Below the pieces are notes generated by a model. That model saw only the letters and a list, made by a program, of their open reading frames with translations, was not told the origin of the DNA and made no database searches. A stretch of DNA of 64,000 bases from DASQZT01 sp035638575 (GTDB lineage: Bacteria; Acidobacteriota; Terriglobia; Bryobacterales; Bryobacteraceae), in NCBI GenBank assembly GCA_035638575.1, contig DASQZT010000290.1, forward strand, positions 1-64,000, given 5' to 3'. The translations under genes were made by a program, and so were the position numbers. This document shows, in pieces, positions 43,282 to 50,906 of the stretch (the stretch's first letter is position 1; each line of letters opens with the position of its first letter).

Positions 43282-43650
43282 CGCGCGGCGGGGCCCTCGA
43301 GTCTTTGGCCCGTGACGGGGGCGCTTCGTCTGCGGGCGGAGGTGGTGGGAAGGGGATTTTCGCACCAAGAACCCGGCTGTACCAATACAGGCCGTCAGGT
43401 TTCGGTTTGGCGTTGTGCTTCCGCATGTGTTGTCCGCTTGGATTACCGGACACTGGCCGACTTATCATTCCCAATCCGCAAAGTCCGAAACGCATCTGCC
43501 TGGCAAAGAGGTGCGCAACTTCGACTCCATCTTTACGTAACGCCATGGTTCTCGCCTGTTGGCTATCCGGTTCATCGTTAGAGTTCCAGATGATGCGACG
43601 GATCGACTTGGCGAACGCTAGGGGAACGCCCTCGTATTGTGGAGTTGCGT
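43282..43650. other. intergenic region bordering the Ubl island
   Basis: About 370 bases between the RsbRD-like gene and the end of the Ubl operon. It looks less GC-rich than the core. A minus-strand frame (about 43330-43660) stays open, with a fragment reading ALRKDGVEVAHLFARQ, but I recognise no family and do not call it. No att-like repeat shared with the other island border was found by eye. Confidence 0.4.
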
Positions 43651-44415
43651 CTAAGGGATGGCCGTTCCGATTTTTCTGCGGGAATCGACGATCCGCAGAA
43701 GATGGTTAGCGAGGAAAATGACCTCGATCGCTTCGACGGGATCGTTCAGGTCGACGTCGCGGTGCGAGTGTGGGTTCTTGTATGAGCCGATCGCGCCGGC
43801 AAAAAGCTCCATGCGCGCCACCCGCTCGCCGCGTTCTGTGGTCAAATCGGTCAGCGGCCCCTTGTCCGGCGCGAAAGCCTCGCGCATAAGAACTACGCCG
43901 ATCAGGCTGTTACCCGCGCCGGACGCCTCGCGCACTGAGACTTCAACCGCTTTCATTGCCTGGAAAGCAGCAACGTCGAACTCGCCGCGCATGAAGGCCA
44001 TCCACACCTTGTCGGCGATCCTCGTATGCAGCGCTTCCCTGGGCAGCATGCGGGCGACAGTGTAGCGCGCGAACTCCGCTTCGCTGGCAAACCGGCGGGC
44101 GCGGCGGCTCAACACCAGCCAGCCATTGCGGCCGTTCGTCTCGGGCGCAGGAACGATCAGACTTTGCGCTGCGAGCCAGGCCCACGCCTCGTTCAGAGCG
44201 ATCTCGATCGCATCGCGCTTTTCCCGCGGATACGCGGTCTGCTGTCCCGGAATGGAGGATTGGGGCCAGAGTTCGCTGTTGAGATTGCCGGGCATGAACA
44301 TATCGCGCTGAAAACTGCGCTTCCGCAGCAGGAAAAGGAGCTTCGCGCCGAGTTCCTCCGGCTCCAGTACGAGCAGTACATCAACATCAGGAATGGCTTG
44401 CGTCAATTCGTGCAT
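43651..44415 (-). CDS. TIGR02391 (Ymh) family protein with HEPN-like motif
   Basis: 254-residue protein of the TIGR02391/Ymh family, often found in defence islands. N-terminal EPEELGAKLLFLL and a winged-helix-like middle (REKRDAIEIALNEAWAWL) precede the C-terminal helical domain with AFQAMKAVEVSVREASG and LFAGAIGSYKNPHSHRD. KNPHSHR at 213-219 resembles the Rx4-6H motif of HEPN ribonucleases, which suggests RNA cleavage, but this is inferred. It is the last gene of the Ubl operon, 17 bases after the NTase gene. The ATG at 44415 is used because that start matches the family length. Confidence 0.75.
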   Translation of the reverse strand: MHELTQAIPDVDVLLVLEPEELGAKLLFLLRKRSFQRDMFMPGNLNSELWPQSSIPGQQTAYPREKRDAIEIALNEAWAWLAAQSLIVPAPETNGRNGWLVLSRRARRFASEAEFARYTVARMLPREALHTRIADKVWMAFMRGEFDVAAFQAMKAVEVSVREASGAGNSLIGVVLMREAFAPDKGPLTDLTTERGERVARMELFAGAIGSYKNPHSHRDVDLNDPVEAIEVIFLANHLLRIVDSRRKIGTAIP

Positions 44416-44432
44416 AGACCGATCGATTCTCC

Positions 44433-45835
44433 TTACACGATGTATCCAACGCGCCCATAGCAGCGGTTGCCACAACGGTCCTTGTGCTCGTTCAGCTTCG
44501 TATCATATGAGGTGCGCTTGAACCGCTTGTTGCAATAAGGGCATTCCACCGTGTACTCGTTGCCGAACGAAGTTTGCGCTCGTTTCGGGCGTGGCGCGGC
44601 ATAGCCTGATGCGCGCGAAGTAGAAAAGTAGGGATTGCCGAAATACCCGGTCGATTTCGTCAGCTCGATTGGAAAGCGCGGCTCGAAGGTCTCTTCCAGG
44701 ATCGTCACGGAATGGACCTTGTCGGCGATGTAGGATTTGATGCCGATCTCGCGGCTTCGCCCGCCGACACGGTCCCAGCCGTAGAAGTACTCGCGTCCGA
44801 CGCCATCGCGGCGGCGCTTGAACACGAGCGCGTAAGGTTCGACGATGCGCTCCAGCCCGTCATAGACGAAGCGGAGCAAACGATGAAGCCGGGCCGATTC
44901 CATAATGTCGGCCCTCGCCCCGGACGGGAAATAGCTGAGTGTTGCACGGCCAGGAAAGGGACCGGGCATCCCGGCATAGGCGAACTGGGGTTCGGAGATC
45001 GCGAAGATCTCGGCAATGACGTTTCGAAACCAGGTCTCGGCGTCTTCGAAGGTGAAGAGCGATAGTTTGGGGCAAACGAGATATTCATTCCAGAGGCCGC
45101 GGATCGCCTGGAACGGCAGTTCGAGCAGCAGATTGCGCGCGATCATAGGCTCCGGCTCATAAATCGTCTGCTTCAGGAAAGTCGTCAAGACCTCGCGCTG
45201 GGAGATGGCAAGCAACTTCTGGAAAAACACGGCATGGACAAAATCATAAAGGTCCGGCGAGTGTTGCCTTTGCAGGAGGGCCTTCAACTTCGAGGCGAGC
45301 AGCTCTTCGAGTTTTACGCAGCGAATATCGGCCTCGCATGACGCCGCGTCAGAGTAGGCGTGGATCAGGCGCCGGGATTGAACCGGCAGGAACAGCCGGT
45401 CGTATTCCTTAACGTCAAGATCAACCCGGATGCGCACGTCCTCCTCGCCATAAAAGCTCTTGAAGTAAACTCGCGCGTCGTACATCCGCGCCTCGCTGTC
45501 GGCCAGGCGCCTTTCCGATACCCGGCTCTCGTCGACGAGGAAATCGACGCCGCTGCGATCGCTTGCGAAGGCGCAGGCCTGCCGGAGGCCCTCCAGCAGC
45601 CGATCCGCATCGAGTTCCGTTTGCGTCGAGAAATCGAGATCGTTCGAAAAGCGCGCATGCTCGAAATAGGCTTTGCGAAAACAGTTGCCCCCTTTCAGGA
45701 CAAGCAAGGGCTGCAGGACGTTGTGAGCCTGAGCAAGCCCGGCCAGCAACCAGCCGAACACATGTCACGCTGAACGTTGGAGGTGTGCACACCGAGCTCA
45801 GCCGCTTTTGCGTCGATCTCCTGTCTGTCGATCAT
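44433..45835 (-). pseudogene. AbiEii-type NTase - WYL-like - zinc-finger fusion, 1-base frameshift near N-terminus
   Basis: AbiEii proteins are nucleotidyltransferase toxins of type IV toxin-antitoxin/abortive infection systems. The gene probably starts at ATG 45835 (MIDRQEIDAKAAELGV), but a missing base near 45762 breaks the frame after VQRD. The rest reads from a GTG at 45761. Counting from there, LVLKGGNCFRK (21-30) and ARFSNDLDFS (36-45) are the NTase core with KGG and the DxD aspartates, and KLKALLQRQ (158-166) carries conserved basic residues. Residues 289-366 look WYL-like (VYDGLERIVEPYALVF). The C-terminus holds a CPYC...H...C finger (Cys407, Cys410, His426, Cys430). It may still be made from the GTG. 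This fusion is unusual for AbiEii. Confidence 0.75.
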
Positions 45836-45852
45836 CTCTTTCGCGCCGCTTT

Positions 45853-47232
45853 CTACCCCTCGATACAGGGAAGTGCGACCGTGTCGCCCCGCCCATAGCG
45901 AAGTCCGGCGCGCCCGCATTCCGGGCAGTTCTCATCGCGCCGGGGTTGGACGAGATCGTGCCGGCCCTTCAGAAAATGAAACTGCTCGTAATAGAGCTGG
46001 GCGCATTCGGGACGAAGGCCTAGGTAATCCAGAAGAAAGTCGTTCACCGCATGCGATGCCGAAATCGCATTGAGGCTAATGACGCTCGGGTTCGGTTCCT
46101 CGACGCCGTAGGCCTGGGCCTTGCGCTCTTCGTCGGTCTTGGCTTCTTTCGCGAGTTGGCTCGGATCGATGAGCTGGTTGCACCAGAGGCAACCATGCCC
46201 CGGCCGCACCGGCCGGTTGGCGCTCATCACTTCGACAAGCCATCCGCCTTTGTCTGAACGGATCTTGGACCCGAGTTGAACGCCGGGAACGAGATACTGA
46301 TGCACCAGGGCGTTGAAGACCAGACGCGCCCGCATCGAGTCGGCCGCAAGGAACAGATAGTCGCAGCCGGTCAGTTGCCGGGCCGCTGACTCCCGAGCGA
46401 CATCTTTCCGGATAAGCGTGACTTGCGCGGTAGGATGTCCTTGAAGAATAAGGCGCTCCGCTACCTCGACCTTATCCGTCGCATCGCGCGCGTCGGAGGC
46501 CGTCGCGCCGACGATCCGGGAGAGGTTCGATTCCTCGACCCGGTCGTCATCGACGAGATAGAACTCTCCGACTCCCAGCCGGGCGAGATACTCGGCCACG
46601 AGGCTGCCGACACCGCCGAGGCCGATGATACCGACGCGGCAATCGCCGAGCAACGCTTGGCCCGCCTTCCCGAACATCCGTACCTGACGGTCATAGTTTT
46701 CCACCATCCCGTCTGCGGAGAAGTATCTTGGCGAGGGCCGCAACCGCTCGATCGTATTGCCGACCACCACGCCTTCGTCGAGCGACAGGCGTGTACCGTC
46801 CGGCAGCCAAACATCCGCCTGAACGGAACGGCGGCCGAAAACGAGAGCGCCGACCGGCATGCCTTTCGCGATCTGCAGGAGCGCGGGATAGCCGCGTTCA
46901 TGCGAATCGTAGTCGATGGAGCTGAACCCAACTTCCTGGTCGCTGCCGTGATTGTGCACGGCGAGATAAGCGAGCCGCTCGTCGCGGGCGCGCGTAATAA
47001 GGCGGTGAATGAATTTCGGGGTGAGGGCGCGGTGTCCGTAGGTGCCCTGAACGTAGTCCGTGCCCTCGGCCGCGAGATGAACTTCGCGCACACAGAGGGT
47101 CAACTGTCCATCGGCACAGGCTGTGCCGGCCAGCAGCACGGCGCCGTGCTCATCGTGATCGCCGGGAAAGAGATGCTTGGCGAGAATGTCGAAATCCTGC
47201 CGCGCCATCCGCAAACGGCATGTCGTCGTCAT
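45853..47232 (-). CDS. JAB/Mov34 peptidase - ThiF (E1-like) fusion
   Basis: 459-residue fusion of a JAB-type metallopeptidase and an E1-like adenylyltransferase, the core enzyme of prokaryotic ubiquitin-like pathways. The JAB domain (about 10-145) has Glu28 (HDEHGAVLLAG) and the JAMM-like HNH (93-95) followed by SSID (104-107), one residue longer than the canonical spacing. The ThiF domain has the Rossmann motif GIIGLGGVGS (201-210), LVDDDRVEESNLSR (226-239) and DKVEVA. CLWC (348-351) and CPEC (436-439) form a zinc site. It would adenylate the Ubl and may also process or remove it. It overlaps the E2-like gene by 4 bases (ATGA). Confidence 0.92.
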   Translation of the reverse strand: MTTTCRLRMARQDFDILAKHLFPGDHDEHGAVLLAGTACADGQLTLCVREVHLAAEGTDYVQGTYGHRALTPKFIHRLITRARDERLAYLAVHNHGSDQEVGFSSIDYDSHERGYPALLQIAKGMPVGALVFGRRSVQADVWLPDGTRLSLDEGVVVGNTIERLRPSPRYFSADGMVENYDRQVRMFGKAGQALLGDCRVGIIGLGGVGSLVAEYLARLGVGEFYLVDDDRVEESNLSRIVGATASDARDATDKVEVAERLILQGHPTAQVTLIRKDVARESAARQLTGCDYLFLAADSMRARLVFNALVHQYLVPGVQLGSKIRSDKGGWLVEVMSANRPVRPGHGCLWCNQLIDPSQLAKEAKTDEERKAQAYGVEEPNPSVISLNAISASHAVNDFLLDYLGLRPECAQLYYEQFHFLKGRHDLVQPRRDENCPECGRAGLRYGRGDTVALPCIEG

Positions 47233-47615
47233 TGCAATTTCTCCAGATAGTCCAGCACCTTCAGGATTTTCCTTCCGACTTTTTGCAGGCCGCTCTGCGC
47301 GGAACTGTTGCGCCGTGACACCTGGATCGCGGGTCTCCCCTCGAAATGGTGGCCGGGCGTCACGGGCGTGGTGAACGGAACCCCGCTGGCGCGAACGACA
47401 TTTGCGCCGATATACACGGGGTAGATATCCGCATACGGATATTGCGCCGGAATCTGAAAGCCGACCCAGGTCGACTCCGGCCGGAATTTCGGGCCGAGCG
47501 TGATCGGCTCCATGACCACATAGGCTCCGCCTTGCCCGTCTTCACGCACGGTGAAGCTGGCGGGGCTGAACTGCCGTTTGAGCTCTTCGATGCCTGACGA
47601 CACCTCGACCTTCAT
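47229..47615 (-). CDS. E2/UBC-fold protein, Prok-E2_E-like, without cysteine
   Basis: 128-residue protein with the E2 core pattern: strands around FTVREDGQGGAYVVME and STWVGFQIP, then AQYPYADIYPVYIG with the UBC-like YPxxxP element. It ends in RPAIQVSRRNS and a helix (GRKILKVLDYLEKL). In this setting it matches the prokaryotic E2 families described with multi-Ubl proteins, best family E. The sequence has no cysteine, so thioester transfer as in classical E2s is not possible. HH at 89-90 and SRR at 100-102 stand out as alternative functional residues. It starts 15 bases after the Ubl stop. Confidence 0.82.
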   Translation of the reverse strand: MKVEVSSGIEELKRQFSPASFTVREDGQGGAYVVMEPITLGPKFRPESTWVGFQIPAQYPYADIYPVYIGANVVRASGVPFTTPVTPGHHFEGRPAIQVSRRNSSAQSGLQKVGRKILKVLDYLEKLQ

Positions 47616-47630
47616 AAAACGCGCTCCGAT

Positions 47631-48158
47631 CTAAGAATTGTCGTCAGGCGCAATGGCTGTGAAGCGCAGATGCTCGCGCAGGTGCACCTCATCGTTATCA
47701 CCGACGATCCGGCTAGTCCCGTTGGGAAGCTCTTCCTGCAAGACGAAGTTGGGCTCGATGTGAACGCCCTGCGCGATCGCCGCTGCCTTGATCTCACCGC
47801 CGGTCGCCCGGTGCCCCTCCAGCTTCACGAGCTGCTCGTTAACCGTGATGACCAAGACGTGAACCTTCTTCTGCGCCGTAAAGCGAAGGCCCGCGCGCAG
47901 CTCGACGTGTTCATGATCGGCTACGGTCCGCCGCCCGCCGCCGGGGAGATCCTCCTCCAGAACGAAATCGAGTTCTATCGGCACGCCCTGCTCGATCGCG
48001 GCGATCTTGATCTCGCGGCCGGTCGCCGAATGTCCGACAAGGTTGACGGGCCTGTCGTTGACCGAGACCGTCACGATGTGGTCCCTGGGCTCGTGCCCCT
48101 CACGCCGTTCGCCGGCAAGCAGCTCGGCGCTTTGGCTCTGTGCGTTATTCGCGTCCAT
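47631..48158 (-). CDS. tandem ubiquitin-like (multiubiquitin) protein
   Basis: 175-residue protein of two ubiquitin-like domains in tandem, the Multiubiquitin family. Counted from ATG 48158, domain 1 spans about 27-94 (IVTVSVNDRPVNLVGHSATG, FVLEEDLPGGGRRTV, LRAGLRFTA) and domain 2 about 99-168 (VITVNEQLVKLEGHRATG, FVLQEELPNGTSRIV, LREHLRFTAIA). The Lys/Gln-rich N-terminal 25 residues are probably disordered. It ends in RFTAIAPDDNS without a diglycine, so either processing or a non-classical linkage would be needed. It is the first gene of the operon; ggag lies 5 bases before the ATG. Confidence 0.9.
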   Translation of the reverse strand: MDANNAQSQSAELLAGERREGHEPRDHIVTVSVNDRPVNLVGHSATGREIKIAAIEQGVPIELDFVLEEDLPGGGRRTVADHEHVELRAGLRFTAQKKVHVLVITVNEQLVKLEGHRATGGEIKAAAIAQGVHIEPNFVLQEELPNGTSRIVGDNDEVHLREHLRFTAIAPDDNS

Positions 48159-48185
48159 GTTTTCTCCTTGCCAGTTAGGCATCTA

Positions 48186-48201
48186 ATTGCTAAACTGCAA
48201 T
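48186..48201. promoter_or_regulatory. operator-like palindrome 1 (ATTGC...GCAAT)
   Basis: attgctaaactgcaat: 5-base arms ATTGC/GCAAT around a 6-base centre. It lies 27 bases before the Ubl start codon on the minus strand. It shares its arms with the second site at 48241-48256, and both are probably bound by the divergent XRE regulator. Confidence 0.6.
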
Positions 48202-48240
48202 CGTATGGACCTACTTTAGGATAGTCTAACTAGAAAGTCA

Positions 48241-48256
48241 ATTGCTTTTTAGCAAT
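48241..48256. promoter_or_regulatory. operator-like palindrome 2 (ATTGCT...AGCAAT)
   Basis: attgctttttagcaat: perfect 6-base arms ATTGCT/AGCAAT with a TTTT centre, 18 bases upstream of the XRE ATG and 55 bases from site 1. The pair would allow one regulator to control itself and the Ubl operon. Confidence 0.6.
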
Positions 48257-48274
48257 CACGAATGAGGACACGGC

Positions 48275-48637
48275 ATGTCGGCTGAAAATAAAGGGTTTAA
48301 TGGGGATGGCTTCTATCGCGCACTGGAGGCGACCGTCACCGCCCGGTCGAAGAACTGGAAGCAGGTTGCGGCCGAGACCGGCGTAAGCGCATCCACCCTC
48401 GCCCGAATGGCGCAAGGCCGAAGGCCCGATGCGGCCAGCCTCGCCGCTCTTTCCGCCTGGGCGGCGCTGAACCCATCCGACTTTGTCGAGGCTCCCTACA
48501 AAGCCCAGCAGCCGGAGCCGATGGCGCAAATCTCAACACTCCTCCGCGCCGATCCCAGCCTCGATGCCGAAAGCGCCGAAGTCGTCGAGGCGATCTTCCG
48601 CGCCGCCTACGAACGCCTCCGCAAGCCCGAGCGTTGA
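48275..48637 (+). CDS. XRE-type transcription regulator divergent from the Ubl operon
   Basis: 120-residue protein with an N-terminal helix-turn-helix: FYRALEATVTARSKNWKQVAAETGVSASTLARMAQGRRP, with the recognition helix around SASTLARMAQ. The second half (AQISTLLRADPSLDAESAEVVEAIF) is a short helical dimerisation part. It is read away from the Ubl operon with 116 bases between the starts, and this gap holds two ATTGC...GCAAT palindromes. AGGA precedes the ATG. It is probably the repressor or activator of the whole island. Confidence 0.85.
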   Translation: MSAENKGFNGDGFYRALEATVTARSKNWKQVAAETGVSASTLARMAQGRRPDAASLAALSAWAALNPSDFVEAPYKAQQPEPMAQISTLLRADPSLDAESAEVVEAIFRAAYERLRKPER

Positions 48638-48669
48638 TCCGAACGCCGCCGCGTTCGTCTGCTCAGCCG

Positions 48670-48855
48670 TTAACACTTCAGCGGCCAGTGGCGGCTTTCG
48701 GCCGCTAACATCCGGCGCTCCTCGACGATCTTCACGATCTCGGGAATGACCTCATCGTTCATGGTTCGCTGGAATTCGGCGAGGGCATTGGGGTCAACGG
48801 GGGTGAGGCCTTCGATAGCCTCAAAAACATCAGCGTCTTTCTTCTCCTTGTCCAT
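48670..48855 (-). CDS. 61-residue protein next to peptidase
   Basis: A small acidic helical protein read from ATG 48855 after GGAG. It contains DADVFEAIEGLTPVDPNALAEFQ and VIPEIVKIVEERRMLAA and ends in a Cys. I do not recognise it. It begins 28 bases after the peptidase stop, so the two are probably co-transcribed. It could be an inhibitor, adaptor or substrate of the peptidase; this is inferred from place only. It converges on the regulator gene. Confidence 0.6.
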   Translation of the reverse strand: MDKEKKDADVFEAIEGLTPVDPNALAEFQRTMNDEVIPEIVKIVEERRMLAAESRHWPLKC

Positions 48856-48883
48856 TCCTCGCTCCTTAACCTTCGGAACACCT

Positions 48884-50353
48884 TCACTTCGTCTGGGTAG
48901 GCCGCAAATTTTGGTCCATTCGCGTAAAGCCCGCATGGCCCATATCGGCGAGCCGCAGCCCGCGTATGCCCGTTTGCAAGTCGAGGCTGACGGTCAGGCG
49001 GTTGAACACCAAAGCCTGCGTCCGGCCATGCATTAGCCATAGCGGCATCACCTCGCGTAAACTGGCAGTCGCGTCGATCACGGCCCGCGCCGCAATCTGT
49101 CCAGCCGCCCATTGCGCTTCCGTGGCGAATTCCACGACCCAGATGAACTGCGCGAATGGCAAGGTCATGATGGTCGCCACAAGCTTCGGATCAAATTCGG
49201 ATTCCCGCTCCCGCACAAAATGCCGGAGCGCCGAGCCCGTCGTGATGAAATAACGGATGATCGTCTGATCCTGCGGCGGGAGTCCGACAAGCGCACCGAG
49301 CTTGAAAAGAGTCGGGGCGAGCCGGTCCACCGCATCTGCCGGATAGAACACTTTTTCTGGGAGCGCCACGATGAACGCATCGATATCCTCGGCCGAATAC
49401 GGCGTGCCGCCGGTCACCGGCACGGAGATATAAGGAAGATGGTTGTCATCGACGATCGCGAGCGCCTGGACCTCATCCCACGCATAACGCATCCCGGGAT
49501 TCGCCGCGCTGACCGGCTTCCGCCACTCATAGCCCACGACCGCCACGGCGTGACCGTGCTTGTGCATCGCAGCGAACAGAGGGAAACCGGATTCCACATA
49601 AGCGCTCAACTGGCGAAAGAAAGACGGGTCGAGGCTCGTACTCTTCGTGTCCCGCGTCACATGCACCGGGAACGTGCCGGCCTCCTGAAAAACGCGCTCG
49701 GCGTGCGAGACCTGCAGGCCTTTGGACGGAATCAACCCGCCGGGGTCGAATTGATGCGCCATGAGCGTGATGTCGTGCGTCAAGAACTCCTGGTAAATGT
49801 TGTAACGTTCGCTGTAGTGCCGAAGGATCGACCAGCACGCCGCGTGCGCGCACACCGAAATATCGATGTGCTGGTCCATCGACGGAAAACCCTGAACCAC
49901 AAGTTTATAGCCGAGAAGATGGACCTTGTGATGCGACGTAATGATGTAGCGGCTTGCGCCGTTCCGAACGTCCGGCGAGACGACGCTGCGTCCGATCGTA
50001 GCGATACCGGTGGGGCGCAGCACCATATAGCCAAAGTAATGGTCGCTGAGACGGTCCGGCGTATCCGTGCAAGTAAGCTTCAACGTCGTCTCATTGAAAC
50101 TGACCGTCTCGTCAAAGAAGTGGAGGCGCACGCAGTCGGAACGATAATACTGGCCTTTCTTGGCGTAGAAATTGTAATAAGTGCTCCGATAGTCCTTATC
50201 GACGTAATTTCGCTCTATCAATACGCCCTTCACCGCGCCGGAAATCCCGCCCGCCAGTTTCTTAGCTACGCGCGCAGGTCCGTATTCGGCCGAGAGCTCC
50301 GTCTCAAGCCTGGCTAGATCGGCAGTGGAGGTTAACGTCAGCCAGGTATACAT
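48884..50353 (-). CDS. papain-fold, C39-like cysteine peptidase
   Basis: 489-residue protein. Residues 160-310 resemble C39-like peptidases: DISVCAHAACWSILRHY with Cys168 as nucleophile, KHGHAVAVVGYEW with His268 as general base, and LAIVDDNHLPY with Asp302 or 303 as third residue. The N-terminal 155 residues (VLIERNYVDKDYRSTYYNFYAKKG) and C-terminal 175 residues are unassigned. No signal peptide is present, so it should work in the cytoplasm. Lying beside the Ubl operon, it might cut Ubl precursors or conjugates, but no known deubiquitinase family is claimed. The ATG at 50353 is preferred over 50398 because a ggag motif precedes it. Confidence 0.72.
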   Translation of the reverse strand: MYTWLTLTSTADLARLETELSAEYGPARVAKKLAGGISGAVKGVLIERNYVDKDYRSTYYNFYAKKGQYYRSDCVRLHFFDETVSFNETTLKLTCTDTPDRLSDHYFGYMVLRPTGIATIGRSVVSPDVRNGASRYIITSHHKVHLLGYKLVVQGFPSMDQHIDISVCAHAACWSILRHYSERYNIYQEFLTHDITLMAHQFDPGGLIPSKGLQVSHAERVFQEAGTFPVHVTRDTKSTSLDPSFFRQLSAYVESGFPLFAAMHKHGHAVAVVGYEWRKPVSAANPGMRYAWDEVQALAIVDDNHLPYISVPVTGGTPYSAEDIDAFIVALPEKVFYPADAVDRLAPTLFKLGALVGLPPQDQTIIRYFITTGSALRHFVRERESEFDPKLVATIMTLPFAQFIWVVEFATEAQWAAGQIAARAVIDATASLREVMPLWLMHGRTQALVFNRLTVSLDLQTGIRGLRLADMGHAGFTRMDQNLRPTQTK

Positions 50354-50906
50354 TCCCGATACTCCGCTCCGGCTCCAAGACGTCGAACGTTGTGACAAAC
50401 GAGTCCATTGGGGCCCTTGCGAGATGCGCCCACGCTCGATTGATCCTGCTTGGCGATCAATCTGATAGGTTTATCACGTCTCAGCCGGGAACACCACAGC
50501 GAACGGATGAGGAGGATGAGGAGGGGCCTGCGGGCGCCTCCATTCAGGCGTTCCTTGCGTTGCAGCATCGGCGATCCCGGAAGCGCTTCGACGCGCGGTG
50601 GTGCCGTCGCCTTGTTGATTGTGGGGTGGCCGTTTCCAGGGGAGCTCCCTAGACGGTTAGCGTCATTGCGCTGATAGGCCTGGCGTTCCAGATGTTTGCG
50701 TCGATAAGTACTGGTAAACGCGCTTGCGTCCGCCGAACCACATCGCCGTATGGCCGCAGGAGGCTATCCTTGGCCCCCAGCGATTCCTGGCGCCCACAGC
50801 CCTTCCCAGCGACCAACCGGGAGTGCCCAAACCGCCACCGGGAAAGTGTCGGGATGGCACCCCTTGAGCTTAAGTGAACCGTATTGTAAACTCTAGCCGG
50901 CAGTCC
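50354..50906. other. intergenic region right of the Ubl island
   Basis: About 550 bases with no convincing gene on either strand. An 8-bp inverted repeat, gattgatc...gatcaatc (50438-50462), lies about 85 bases upstream of the peptidase start and might be a regulatory site. Short open frames here are Arg/Gly-rich and look random. This is probably the border of the accessory island. Confidence 0.4.

Noticed and set aside
43282..43660. Minus-strand open frame past the Ymh gene
   Set aside because: Open for about 110 codons but with no recognisable start or family; kept only as an intergenic note.
50392..50877. Short plus-strand frames right of the peptidase
   Set aside because: Overlapping, Arg-rich, no motifs; the region is read as non-coding.
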